Assembly: GCA_029884165.1 (NCBI GenBank)
Contig: JAOUIH010000009.1
Span: forward strand, 1 to 64,000
DNA from: Gammaproteobacteria bacterium
Lineage (GTDB): Bacteria; Pseudomonadota; Gammaproteobacteria; Steroidobacterales; Woeseiaceae
Reading direction: 5' to 3'
DNA length: 64,000 nt
A model generated the notes under the pieces. It worked only from the letters and a program-made list of their open reading frames with translations. It did no database searches and was not told the origin of the DNA. Made by a program: the position numbers and the translations under genes. This document shows positions 35,950-46,060 of this stretch, piece by piece; within the stretch, counting starts at the first letter, position 1, and every line of letters starts with the position of its first letter.

Positions 35950-36444
35950 TCAGTACAGGTCCAGCGTCACTCGCCGCAGCGGGTGCGTGCCGAGCCGTTC
36001 CATGTCACGCCAGTGACGGGCAAAGCTCGCGCCTGTCTCCGGGTGTGTCTCTGTTGGCGCGATATCGGCCAGTGGTTTCAGTACGAAGCTGTACTGCAGG
36101 ATGTCCGGCCGGGGAAGCTTCGCGGGCGGACCCTCGCTGACCCTGCGACCGTACATCAGGATGTCGATATCCAGGCTTCGGGACGCGAACCTGGCTTCGT
36201 CACGGACGCGGCCCGCCCGGCCATGAATCCCCTCGATCAGCGCAGCTACCTGCTCGACACTGTCTTCGGTATCCAGGGCGACGACCAGGTTCAGGAAATC
36301 GTCTCCGTCGAATCCCAGTGACTTGTTCAGGTAGACCGGGGAGATCGTGATCGCGCCGTAGCGGTGGCGCAGCTCGCGGATCGCCAGGCGAAGATTGGTT
36401 TCCGGGTCCACATTGCTGCCGATGCCCAGGTAGACCCGGGTCAC
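35950..36444 (-). CDS. folK: 2-amino-4-hydroxy-6-hydroxymethyldihydropteridine diphosphokinase
   Basis: 164 aa enzyme that pyrophosphorylates 6-hydroxymethyl-dihydropterin in folate synthesis. It begins TRVYLGIGSNVDPETNLR and contains FLNLVVALDT and the ATP/Mg signature RSLDIDILMYG, all typical of HPPK. The start is GTG 36444, three bases after the folB stop. The protein is otherwise complete. Two bases separate its stop from the pteridine reductase stop on the other strand. Confidence 0.95.
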   Translation of the reverse strand: MTRVYLGIGSNVDPETNLRLAIRELRHRYGAITISPVYLNKSLGFDGDDFLNLVVALDTEDSVEQVAALIEGIHGRAGRVRDEARFASRSLDIDILMYGRRVSEGPPAKLPRPDILQYSFVLKPLADIAPTETHPETGASFARHWRDMERLGTHPLRRVTLDLY

Positions 36445-36447
36445 GAC

Positions 36448-36804
36448 TCAGGCAGCCCGTTCGCGCCGGATCTGGACGCCAACGTCCCGGGCACCGCGGA
36501 TCGCCCCCGGCTTGTTGACCTTGACGCTTACCCAGGGTACGTCGAATTCTTCGAGGATCAGACCGGCGACTCGTTCCGCCATCGTTTCGACCAGCTGGAA
36601 GCTGGACTCGGCAACGAACTGCTGTACGCGCTTCGCCACCGCCTTGTAATTCAGCGTGTCGTCGATGCTGTCGCTCTTGGCGGCTTTGCGGATGTCCGCG
36701 CCCATTTCGAGGTCGATGACGACGGTCTGCCGGATCCGCCGCTCCCAGTCCCAGATGCCGACCACGGTGTCGATTTTCAGCGCATGCAGGAAGATGGTGT
36801 CCAT
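36448..36804 (-). CDS. folB: Dihydroneopterin aldolase
   Basis: 118 aa enzyme that converts dihydroneopterin to 6-hydroxymethyl-dihydropterin. Signature segments are DTVVGIWDWERRIRQTVVIDL and the C-terminal VNKPGAIRGARDVGV, containing the catalytic Lys. It precedes folK, probably co-transcribed. Some members have epimerase activity on triphosphate forms; this cannot be told from sequence. A single ATG start is obvious. Confidence 0.95.
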   Translation of the reverse strand: MDTIFLHALKIDTVVGIWDWERRIRQTVVIDLEMGADIRKAAKSDSIDDTLNYKAVAKRVQQFVAESSFQLVETMAERVAGLILEEFDVPWVSVKVNKPGAIRGARDVGVQIRRERAA

Positions 36805-36841
36805 GCCCGCGATACTAGCAGCCCGCTCATCGCTTGGCAGG

Positions 36842-37861
36842 TCACGCCGCCGCTATGGCGGGCGGCTGCAGCGACTCGAGCGACCAGCGCGCGGTCGCGC
36901 GTATGGCGCCCGCGCTGGCCGCATCGGCCAGTCTCAGCGCGCCAGCCACGGCGATCATCGCGCCGTTGTCCGTGCAGAATTCCAGGCGCGGGTAGTAGAC
37001 CCGGCCGCGGAAGCGTTCCGCGAGATCCTGGCGCAGTAGCGCATTTGCGCCCACGCCACCCGCGATGACGACCCGTTCGGCACCAACCGATTTCGCCGCC
37101 TGCAGCGTGCGTCCGACCAGCGTATCCACTACCGCACGCTGGAACGACGCGGCGATGTCGGCCCGGACAGCGTCCAGCGTCCCGGCCTCCTCGGCCCGGC
37201 GTACCTCCAGCATGACCGCGGTTTTCAGGCCACTGAAGCTGAAATCGGCTCCGGGCCGGTTCAGCATCGGACGCGGAAAGTCGTAAGCCGTTTCGTCGCC
37301 CTGCGTTGCGAGCCGGGCCAGCGCGGGGCCTCCCGGGTAGCCGAGACCGAGCAGCTTGGCCGTCTTGTCGAAAGCCTCGCCGGCCGCGTCGTCGAGGGTG
37401 CTGCCGAGGAGCGTGTAACGGCCCAGGCCCTGCACCGATACGAGCATCGAGTGCCCGCCGGATACCAGCAGAGCCAGGAACGGGTACTCCGGCACGTCGT
37501 CCTCCAGGAGTGGTGCGACGAGATGACCTTCCATATGGTGTACCGGCACGATCGGGCAGTCCCAGGCCAGTGCCAGACCGTTCGCCAGTCCGCCGCCGAC
37601 CATCAGCGCGCCGACCAGGCCCGGACCCGCGGTATACGCGATCGCATCCGGCCGGGAAATGCCGCTCTGCTGCAGCACCTCGACCAGCAGGGGCAACAGC
37701 CTCCGGACATGGTCCCGCGCCGCGATTTCAGGGACGACACCGCCGTACAGGGCATGCAGGTTCACCTGGCTGTGGAGGGCCTGGCCCAACAGCCCCTGCC
37801 GGGTGTCGAATACGGCCACCCCGGTCTCGTCGCAACTGGTTTCTATTCCGAGCACACGCAC
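36842..37861 (-). CDS. tsaD: tRNA N6-adenosine threonylcarbamoyltransferase
   Basis: Transfers threonylcarbamoyl to A37 of ANN-decoding tRNAs with TsaB and TsaE. About 339 aa. It begins [19 protein letters not shown] (read Met at GTG 37861) and has the metal-binding [32 protein letters not shown] and [10 protein letters not shown] motifs. GTG is chosen because it gives the standard N-terminus; the 64-codon upstream ORF extension reads back toward rpsU and is spurious. Divergent from rpsU, the common gammaproteobacterial arrangement. Confidence 0.96.
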   Translation of the reverse strand: MRVLGIETSCDETGVAVFDTRQGLLGQALHSQVNLHALYGGVVPEIAARDHVRRLLPLLVEVLQQSGISRPDAIAYTAGPGLVGALMVGGGLANGLALAWDCPIVPVHHMEGHLVAPLLEDDVPEYPFLALLVSGGHSMLVSVQGLGRYTLLGSTLDDAAGEAFDKTAKLLGLGYPGGPALARLATQGDETAYDFPRPMLNRPGADFSFSGLKTAVMLEVRRAEEAGTLDAVRADIAASFQRAVVDTLVGRTLQAAKSVGAERVVIAGGVGANALLRQDLAERFRGRVYYPRLEFCTDNGAMIAVAGALRLADAASAGAIRATARWSLESLQPPAIAAA

Positions 37862-37898
37862 TGGCGGCGCATCATGCCAGAAATCCGCCCACGGCGCT

Positions 37899-37927
37899 TT
37901 GCAATGGCCCGCGCAAGCCGCTATCAT
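37899..37927 (+). promoter_or_regulatory. Sigma-70 promoter candidate for rpsU operon
   Basis: TTGCAA (37899-37904), a 17-base spacer and TATCAT (37922-37927). It lies 68 bases before the rpsU start, suitable for the ribosomal/primase/sigma operon. No LexA box was seen. Confidence 0.55.
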
Positions 37928-37941
37928 GGCCGGCCTTGTGC

Positions 37942-37965
37942 CCCGGCCCTCGAGCCGGGTTTCTT
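37942..37965 (+). terminator. Leader hairpin with T-run before rpsU
   Basis: CCCGGC (37942-37947) pairs with GCCGGG (37954-37959), loop CCTCGA, followed by TTTCTT. It lies between the promoter candidate and the rpsU start, so it could be an attenuator of the macromolecular synthesis operon or part of the leader structure. Confidence 0.45.
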
Positions 37966-37994
37966 CGTATTTGACTGAATCCAAAGATAGCCAT

Positions 37995-38210
37995 ATGCCG
38001 AGTGTTCGCGTTAAGGAAAACGAGTATTTCGATGCGGCCCTGCGTCGCTTCAAGCGCGCGTGCGAAAAGGCCGGTGTTCTGACCGAGCTTCGCCGCCGCG
38101 AGTTCTATGAGAAGCCGACCCAGGAACGCAAGCGCAAGAAAGCTGCCGCCGTCAAACGGCACCTGAAGCGCGTGTCTCGCGAAGTGTCGAAGCGGACCCG
38201 CCTGTACTGA
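37995..38210 (+). CDS. rpsU: 30S ribosomal protein S21
   Basis: 71 aa, the usual length. It begins [20 protein letters not shown] and has the basic C-terminus [14 protein letters not shown]. It heads the rpsU-yqeY-dnaG-rpoD series. A longer upstream extension of the reading frame is spurious. Translation start ATG 37995. Confidence 0.98.
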   Translation: MPSVRVKENEYFDAALRRFKRACEKAGVLTELRRREFYEKPTQERKRKKAAAVKRHLKRVSREVSKRTRLY

Positions 38211-38263
38211 TTTTCACGCGCCGACGGCTCCCCGCTGCCGGCGCCAGCAGCGCCTATATCCTG

Positions 38264-38707
38264 ATGCCGCTCAAGGGCCAGATCCAGGAAGACATGAAGA
38301 CCGCCATGAAGTCGGGCCAGAAGGACCGACTCAAGGTGATTCGCCTGCTCCTGGCCGCCATCAAGCAGGTCGAGGTCGACCAGCGCAAAGATCTGACCGA
38401 CGCCGATGTGCTCGGCGTGATCAACAAGATGATCAAGCAGCGGCGCGACTCGATCGACCAGTTTCAGAAGGGTGGCCGGGAAGACCTGGCCGCGGGCGAA
38501 CAGCAGGAAATCGAAGTCCTCGAGACCTACCTGCCCGAGCAGATGTCCGACGCAGAACTGGATGGCCTCGTCGAGAAGGCCGTAGCCGAGACCGGTGCCC
38601 AGGGCATGCGCGACATGGGCAAGGTCATGGCGATTCTGAAGGCGAAAGCCGAGGGCCGCGCCGACATGTCGGCACTCAGCGCCAAGGTGAAGGCCCGCCT
38701 GGCCTGA
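38264..38707 (+). CDS. GatB/YqeY domain protein
   Basis: 147 aa single-domain protein related to the C-terminal tail domain of the amidotransferase subunit GatB. It begins with MKSGQKDRLKVIRLLLAAIKQVEVD and includes RRDSIDQFQKGGREDLA and the characteristic QGMRDMGKVMAILKAKAEGRADMS region. Function in cells is not firmly known; it is commonly encoded between rpsU and dnaG. ATG 38264 is 54 bases after rpsU. Confidence 0.93.
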   Translation: MPLKGQIQEDMKTAMKSGQKDRLKVIRLLLAAIKQVEVDQRKDLTDADVLGVINKMIKQRRDSIDQFQKGGREDLAAGEQQEIEVLETYLPEQMSDAELDGLVEKAVAETGAQGMRDMGKVMAILKAKAEGRADMSALSAKVKARLA

Positions 38708-38854
38708 GACCGGGCCTTTTGACCGCGGCGCTGCTGGCGTTGCTCGTCACTTGGGCTATTCTTGCGAGATCCCCGGCGCACAGCCGCCGTGGACTAATAA
38801 CGATAACGACAACAGGGCTCGCAGCCCGCCCGACCGCAGCGACGCTAGAAGGGC

Positions 38855-40630
38855 ATGACTGGCCGTATACCGCAACATTTTATCGATGATCTCGTGGCCC
38901 GAGCCGATATCGTCGAGGTCCTGGGACGCCGAATTCAGCTCCGGAAAGCCGGCCGCGAATTCAAGGCGCTTTGCCCCTTTCACGACGAAAAGACCCCGTC
39001 TTTCACAGTGAGCCCGGGCAAGGGCTTCTACCATTGCTTCGGCTGCGGAGCGCACGGCACGACGCTCGGCTTCCTGATGGACTACGACCACATGAGCTTC
39101 GTCGAGGCCGTCGAAGCTCTCGCCCAGATGATGGGCCTCGAGGTGCCGCAGGAAGAGGGACAGCGTCCGGCCAGGCGCTATGACGAACTGTTCGAGATGC
39201 TCGACAAGGCCGAGCGCTGGTTCCAGGCCCGGCTCAAAGACGATGAGCGTGCGGTCGAGTACCTGAAGTCGCGCGGCATCGACGGGGCGACGGCCAGGCG
39301 CTTCGGCATCGGCTATGCCCCGGATGGCTGGAGCGGCATCCTGGACCGGTTCGGGACCTCGAACGAACAGATAGAGCGACTGCTCGCGACCGGGCTGATT
39401 ATCCGCAAGGACAACGGCCAGCACTACGACCGGTTCCGGGACCGGATCATGTTTCCGATCCGGGACAGCCGCGGCAGGTGCATAGGCTTCGGCGGCCGCG
39501 TGCTCGGCGGCGGGGAACCCAAGTACCTGAACTCCCCGGAAACCGTGCTGTTCCATAAAGGCAGGGAACTGTACGGCCTGTACGAAGCCCGGCAGGCGCT
39601 CCGCAGCATCGAGCGCCTGGTCGTGGTCGAGGGTTACATGGACGTAGTGGGCCTGGCGCGGCATGGCATCGACTACGCGGTCGCGACGCTCGGCACTGCG
39701 ACGACCGAGGACCACCTGAACCGCCTGTTCCGGCTGACCGAGAACGTATTCTTCTGCTTCGACGGCGACCGCGCCGGCCGGGCGGCCGCCTGGCGGGCGC
39801 TCGAAAACGCGCTGCCGATGATTCGCGAAGGACGCCAGATCCGCTTCGTGTTTCTCCCCGAAAAGCAGGACCCGGATTCGTTTGTCCGCGAACGCGGCGC
39901 CCCTGAATTCGAAGCGGCGGTCGAGGGTGGCATGCCCTTGTCCGATTTCCTGATCGAGGAACTGGCTTCACGGGTCGACCACGACTCCGTGGACGGGCGC
40001 GCGCGCCTCGCGGAGCTGGCCCGACCGCTGGTAGCCCGGATTCCGCCCGGCGTCTACCGGGAGCTGTTGATGCAGAAACTCGCCGAGGCTATCGGCCTGT
40101 CGGCGCCGAAGCTGGCCGCGTTGCTTTCGGATGCAACGGCGGCGCCGAAGGGTCCTGCCGCCGCGGGCCGCGCGGCTTCACGCCCGGCCCGCGCAAGGGC
40201 GATTCACGGCCGCAAGCCGTCGGTCGTACGGCGGGCGCTGACCCTCATAATGAATTTCCCGAAAGCCGGAGCCGACCTGCACGTCGAGGACCTGGCGGGA
40301 GTCGATCGACCTGGCGTGGACCTGCTGCGCGACATCATTGAAACGGTGCGGGCGGAGCCCAATATAACGACCGCGGTGCTACTGGAACGCTGGCGCAAGG
40401 ACCCCCAGGGCCGCCACCTCGGCAAGCTGGTGGCTGCCGAGCTGCCGGATGATGAGGAGTTCGACCCGGCCGCCGAGCTGGCCCAGTGCATTAGCCAGCT
40501 GGCGCAGGCGGGGCTCCACGATCGAATAGAAATTCTTATTGAAAAAGAACGACTTGGCTCACTCTCGGCCGACGAGAAGGCCGAACTCCGGAATCTGAGC
40601 CGACGGCCCGCCGGGGGCGGAATTTTGTAG
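38855..40630 (+). CDS. dnaG: DNA primase
   Basis: 591 aa replication primase. A CHC2 zinc finger (residues about 40-65, CPFHDEKTPSFTVS and FHCFGCGAHG-like YHCFGCGAHG) is followed by the RNA polymerase core with GRCIGFGGRVLG and the TOPRIM domain (VVVEGYMDVVGLA, CFDGDRAGRAAA). A C-terminal helical DnaB-interaction region ends the protein. It is between yqeY and rpoD in the conserved order. About 150 bases precede it, without another gene. ATG start is well supported by position. Confidence 0.97.
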   Translation: MTGRIPQHFIDDLVARADIVEVLGRRIQLRKAGREFKALCPFHDEKTPSFTVSPGKGFYHCFGCGAHGTTLGFLMDYDHMSFVEAVEALAQMMGLEVPQEEGQRPARRYDELFEMLDKAERWFQARLKDDERAVEYLKSRGIDGATARRFGIGYAPDGWSGILDRFGTSNEQIERLLATGLIIRKDNGQHYDRFRDRIMFPIRDSRGRCIGFGGRVLGGGEPKYLNSPETVLFHKGRELYGLYEARQALRSIERLVVVEGYMDVVGLARHGIDYAVATLGTATTEDHLNRLFRLTENVFFCFDGDRAGRAAAWRALENALPMIREGRQIRFVFLPEKQDPDSFVRERGAPEFEAAVEGGMPLSDFLIEELASRVDHDSVDGRARLAELARPLVARIPPGVYRELLMQKLAEAIGLSAPKLAALLSDATAAPKGPAAAGRAASRPARARAIHGRKPSVVRRALTLIMNFPKAGADLHVEDLAGVDRPGVDLLRDIIETVRAEPNITTAVLLERWRKDPQGRHLGKLVAAELPDDEEFDPAAELAQCISQLAQAGLHDRIEILIEKERLGSLSADEKAELRNLSRRPAGGGIL

Positions 40631-40650
40631 ATCGGACCCAGTCAAATCAT

Positions 40651-40656
40651 TATAAT
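40651..40656 (+). promoter_or_regulatory. Perfect -10 element before rpoD
   Basis: TATAAT at 40651-40656 lies just downstream of dnaG. The nearest -35-like hexamer TTGTAG (40625-40630) is 20 bases away, so a -35 is weak. A transcript would start near 40663 and carry GGAGGG (40679-40684) as ribosome site for TTG 40694. Confidence 0.5.
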
Positions 40657-40693
40657 GGCGCGTTTGCGTCGCGTACTTGGAGGGTATTTCGTC

Positions 40694-42532
<1,839 letters not shown>

Positions 42533-42554
42533 GCGGGCCACGGGATAAGAGAAG

Positions 42555-42580
42555 AACCGGGCCTCGGCCCGGTTTTTCTT
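42555..42580 (+). terminator. Intrinsic terminator after rpoD
   Basis: AACCGGGCC (42555-42563) pairs with GGCCCGGTT (42566-42574) around a very short loop, followed by TTTCTT. It ends the rpsU-rpoD operon before the tRNA gene. Confidence 0.88.
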
Positions 42581-42635
42581 TGCCCGAAGGAAACCCGAAG
42601 CCCGGATTCAAGCTTCGCAGGGCCGGACCAAAGTC

Positions 42636-42644
42636 TGCTAGAAT
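42636..42644 (+). promoter_or_regulatory. Extended -10 promoter candidate for tRNA
   Basis: TGCTAGAAT fits an extended -10 element 39 bases before the tRNA 5' end. No clear -35 was found. Confidence 0.4.
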
Positions 42645-42683
42645 TCGGTCCCCGCACCGGCACCCCGGTGCAGCAACAACGCA

Positions 42684-42760
<77 letters not shown>

Positions 42761-42895
42761 ATTCTCACTGGCGCCACCATCTCCATCAGCGCCTGCTTTC
42801 GCTAAAAGCGGCCGTCCGAATGTCGTGCTTTGGGGAACTGCAATTTTCGGCTTTCCGCCACAAGCAGTCAGCCAAGCGCAAGAGTACGAATGAAC
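42761..42895. other. Spacer with imperfect repeat-like sequence, tRNA to DUF6090 gene
   Basis: 135 bases without a gene, lower in GC than the rest. It includes GCTTTCGCTAAAAGCGG and GGCCGTCCG, motifs that recur loosely on the other side of the DUF6090-like gene (GCGACCGTCCG). They may be a degenerate dispersed repeat. No terminator was recognised. Confidence 0.35.
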
Positions 42896-43675
42896 CTACT
42901 CCGGCGACTCCAAAATTTCCGTCCTGCCGAGCCTCGTTGCCAATGTGGTCTCAAGTTTATTCAGGTGTTCCTGGCGCTGCTCGGTAAACTGGATCAGTGA
43001 GCCAATTCGGCTCAAATTATCGACATACTCGTTAAGAAAGGCCGTGCTTGCCCGCATCTTTTCGACGTCGCAAACAGGGTTCCACCTGAATCCTTCGCCA
43101 CTTAGTCGCGTCCAACGACCGACGAACCCAGCCCCCATCGGCACCCGTCCGACCACTATGAGATCTGGGAACCGGCTGTGTAATCGAAAAAGCTCGTTAG
43201 TCGCTTCCTGATAGTAGGCACGACCACGCCCGCGAAAGAGCACATAACTACTCAACTGCACTTTGATGTCTTTGTCCTGCAACACGTTGAACCGCCCGGT
43301 GGATAACATCTCGTCCAGAACTGGCAGTTCATCCGGCGGTCGTCGAAAAACGTGCGACGATGCAATGTTTGCACATTCTTCGCCGGTAATGGCGCGAGGC
43401 GGTTCCTGCGAGAAGAGCACGGGATTGACGCTCATCAAAATGTTGGCGCGCTCTCTCAGGCCTGTCAGCTCTTCACGCTGCGCCTGGAGCAGCTCTAAGG
43501 TTTCCTCATAAAGTCGGCTAAGCAGTTCACGCTCCTCGATACGCTCCTTGCGCGCTTCATTCCAGTCCTGAACCTGCAAGCCCATAAAAACGCCGACCAC
43601 GACGATCACAAATTCGACTATTACGGCGAACCAATTTTGAGATCTTACGTTCTCTGATATACGTCTGAGGATCAT
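42896..43675 (-). CDS. DUF6090-like membrane-anchored coiled protein, unknown function
   Basis: 259 aa. A single N-terminal span (FAVIVEFVIVVVGVFMGLQV) is followed directly by QDWNEARKERIEE and a long helical, coiled-coil-prone segment. That combination is typical of DUF6090-type proteins. The rest has no catalytic motif I recognise; two cysteines (ECANIA, VCDVEK) may be structural. Base composition is visibly less GC-rich than the surrounding genes, and both flanks are non-coding, so it may have been acquired. It lies between the tRNA gene and a transporter gene. Confidence 0.7.
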   Translation of the reverse strand: MILRRISENVRSQNWFAVIVEFVIVVVGVFMGLQVQDWNEARKERIEERELLSRLYEETLELLQAQREELTGLRERANILMSVNPVLFSQEPPRAITGEECANIASSHVFRRPPDELPVLDEMLSTGRFNVLQDKDIKVQLSSYVLFRGRGRAYYQEATNELFRLHSRFPDLIVVGRVPMGAGFVGRWTRLSGEGFRWNPVCDVEKMRASTAFLNEYVDNLSRIGSLIQFTEQRQEHLNKLETTLATRLGRTEILESPE

Positions 43676-43942
43676 CCATTGACCTTCAAGAGGTTAGGCA
43701 GGGTCGTTCAGAAATTGATTTACCCCGTCCCGAGCGACCGTCCGTAATCGGTCACTAGCGGACCCGCACCGGGAGTCTAGCCCAATGTCCGCTCTTGGGG
43801 GCAAAGCCGACAGTCAACCTGGGTGAATGGCGGCTTTCACAAATGCCGGACAATCAATGCCGCAGCTACGCCCTGTTGCGCCCGCTCGAACTCTCGGTCC
43901 CGGGTGCCGACGTGTAAAAGGAGAATCGCGCCCCGGCTTCAC
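43676..43942. other. Non-coding flank of DUF6090-like gene
   Basis: 267 bases with a near-palindrome TGTCCGCT ... AGCCGACA (about 43785-43812) and no gene seen. I looked for a copy of the tRNA 3' end (an attachment site) and found none. Confidence 0.35.
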
Positions 43943-45412
43943 TCAAATATTCGGCTTGATCAGCCGAGCCGGCTGCAATTCGGCGTCGCTGAGCCTGCTC
44001 CTGTAATAACGCTCCAGCCCGAACTTCATTCCCGCCCAGTAGACCAGAGCAGGCAGGCAGAACGCGGCAACGCTCGCGGGCAGGTAGCGGAAAAGGTCGT
44101 GTGCCTCGTCGGTGAACGGGTCGTAGACGCTGAAGTACGCGATCTGCCCGGCGATGACGGCGGCCAGCGCGAGGAAATTGAATCCCTTGCTGTAGTAGTA
44201 CTGCCCGCGGGGCGACCCTTCGAAAATCGACCGCAGGTGGATGTGCTGCTTCCTGAGCAGGAAATAGTCGACCAGCAGGATACCGGCGACCGGCGCCTGC
44301 ATCGTGCCGTTGTAGGCCAGGAAAGTGTCACCCAGGTCGAACAGCTCCTGCGGCCAGATCACGAATAAGACGAGCGGCACACAGGTCAGCACGATGATCT
44401 GCTTCCAGCGGCGTTTGTGCAGGCCGGGCACGTGCCGCAACGCCAGGCCGCTCGCAAAGAGCGACACCGCAGTTGACGTGATGTTCGCCAGCGCTACGAA
44501 GCCCAGTGCCAGCACGCCCATGAACAGGCCTCCGAGCGGCACCATCCAGCGCGTCGGGTCGTCGGAGCCGATCATGAGACCGGAAACCAGGGCTATGGAG
44601 CAGACGATGCCCTGCACCAGACCGAAGTGGATTACCTCGGGATATATCGCGTTGCGCCGCGACCGGGTATTGCGTGCCAGGAAGCCGACACCGCCCCACC
44701 ATGAAATTCCCGACGCGATACCGAGTTCGACCGCCACCGCGTAGTTCAGCCACGGCGTGGGCAGCGGTTCGAGCGGCTTGGCTGCGACGACTTCGTCCCA
44801 GCCGTACGTAGTGACCAGCATATAGAACATGAAGCTGACGACGACGAGGAGCCCGGGCGTGACGATGTTGTTGAACAGGCTCAGGAGGTGTACTCCGCGC
44901 GTCGTGATGAGATACGTAATCCAGATACCCAGCGCCACACCCGCCCCGGCCAGCCAGCGCGGCGGCTCGTAGCCCATGGCATCCGCGATGTTGACGATGC
45001 CGTTGCCAAACATCACGAGGATCAGTCCGGACCAGCCGATCATGTTGATCAGGTAGAAGATCAGTACGATGCGGGCGCCATTCTGGCCGAACGCCGGCTT
45101 GCAGAAATCGATTTGTTCGAGACCGTAACGATGGCATCCGGCCGACAGGGACGCGGAAACCATCAGCGTGCCGATCAGGTTGCCGGCGATCAGGCACACC
45201 ATGCCCTGGATCGCGCCAACGTAGTTGGCTACCGCGCCACCCGTAATGAAACACCAGGTAGCGATGGTGTATGCGAAGCAGGTCCCGTGAGCACCCCAGA
45301 ACTTGTACTCGCGCTCCGTGGGCAGCATCGGCTCGCGGCCGTAGGTGCTCAGCAGGTCGCCGTGAAATTCCTCGGACTCGGCCTGCCGGCCGCCGGCTGC
45401 CCCGAAACTCAT
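43943..45412 (-). CDS. NCS1 family nucleobase/cation symporter
   Basis: 489 aa inner-membrane transporter of the nucleobase-cation-symport-1 family (purine, cytosine, hydantoin, allantoin class). About 12 spans. It begins LPTEREYKFWGAHGTCFAYTIATWCFITGGA, then has SAGCHRYGLEQIDFCKPAFG and MIGWSGLILVMFGNG as in cytosine permease relatives. The substrate cannot be assigned. Its ATG overlaps the stop of the tiny upstream membrane protein by four bases (ATGA). An extra N-terminal tail (about 25 residues) precedes the transporter core. Confidence 0.88.
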   Translation of the reverse strand: MSFGAAGGRQAESEEFHGDLLSTYGREPMLPTEREYKFWGAHGTCFAYTIATWCFITGGAVANYVGAIQGMVCLIAGNLIGTLMVSASLSAGCHRYGLEQIDFCKPAFGQNGARIVLIFYLINMIGWSGLILVMFGNGIVNIADAMGYEPPRWLAGAGVALGIWITYLITTRGVHLLSLFNNIVTPGLLVVVSFMFYMLVTTYGWDEVVAAKPLEPLPTPWLNYAVAVELGIASGISWWGGVGFLARNTRSRRNAIYPEVIHFGLVQGIVCSIALVSGLMIGSDDPTRWMVPLGGLFMGVLALGFVALANITSTAVSLFASGLALRHVPGLHKRRWKQIIVLTCVPLVLFVIWPQELFDLGDTFLAYNGTMQAPVAGILLVDYFLLRKQHIHLRSIFEGSPRGQYYYSKGFNFLALAAVIAGQIAYFSVYDPFTDEAHDLFRYLPASVAAFCLPALVYWAGMKFGLERYYRSRLSDAELQPARLIKPNI

Positions 45413-45579
45413 CGGGCCAGTTCGATGGCAATCATCGGAATGACGATTGCAAAAATGACCAGGACAATCCAGTCGAGGCGGGTAAAGCTTCCCAACTCCT
45501 CGTCGCCCATGTTCTGCATCCGGTCGATCCGTTTTTCCAGGTCCAGAACCAAGTCTGGTACGTCTTCCTGTTCAAGCAT
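45409..45579 (-). CDS. Small single-span membrane protein coupled to the NCS1 transporter
   Basis: About 56 aa: an acidic cytosolic segment (MLEQEDVPDLVLDLEKRIDRMQ) and one C-terminal span (LDWIVLVIFAIVIPMIAIEL). The stop codon overlaps the NCS1 ATG (ATGA), so the two are translated together. I chose ATG 45579; the reading frame continues upstream to 45663 without support. No family is recognised. It recalls small accessory subunits of other symporter families and could stabilise or regulate the transporter, which is inference. Confidence 0.75.
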   Translation of the reverse strand: MLEQEDVPDLVLDLEKRIDRMQNMGDEELGSFTRLDWIVLVIFAIVIPMIAIELAR

Positions 45580-45691
45580 GCGCAGCCCGCCCCAGGCAGT
45601 AGACAGAAAACGTTCCGAGAGTAATGTATCTGCGCGCGCACAGGTAGCCCTGGACGGTCTCACGAGCCGGCGCGCGAGACCGGGTGGCCGG

Positions 45692-46060
45692 TCAAGGCAG
45701 CTCTTCTTCCAGGTGGCAGGCCACGCACTCTCTCACGGGACCTCCGTCCTGCCGCGCCCGTTCCTTGTCCTCGTGGCAGCCGCGGCAGAGATCGTGAAAC
45801 TGCTGCTCCAGCACCGGGGAGACCTCCTGGTTCGTCACGTGACAGTACATGCAGGGGTCACCGCCCGTGTCGTCCACGTAGTTGTGGTGGCACAGGATGC
45901 AGTTCTCGGCGGCGTGATCTTCGTGAGCGAACGTCATGGGAAGCAGCGCTTCAGCGCTTTGCCAGCGCGGGACTCGCGCGGGCCGCTCCGCGCTGAACGG
46001 CGTGCCATAAACCAGCAACGCCGCCACCGCCAGCAAGACCCCGACGGCAAAGATTCTCAC
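45692..46060 (-). CDS. Tetrahaem cytochrome c3-family protein
   Basis: 122 aa exported protein. An uncleaved or cleavable hydrophobic N-terminus (FAVGVLLAVAALLVYG) is followed by four CxxCH haem motifs: CILCH, CMYCH, CRGCH and CVACH, plus extra His residues in FAHEDHAAENC for bis-His ligation. GTG 46060 overlaps the cytochrome b stop (GTGA), so they are translated together. It probably carries electrons from the b-type partner across the periplasm. It resembles NapC-independent c3-type carriers; the terminal acceptor is not known. Confidence 0.9.
   Translation of the reverse strand: MRIFAVGVLLAVAALLVYGTPFSAERPARVPRWQSAEALLPMTFAHEDHAAENCILCHHNYVDDTGGDPCMYCHVTNQEVSPVLEQQFHDLCRGCHEDKERARQDGGPVRECVACHLEEELP

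Noticed and set aside
43676-43942. tRNA 3'-end duplication as attachment site beyond the DUF6090-like gene
   Set aside because: No copy of the tRNA 3' sequence was found by reading.
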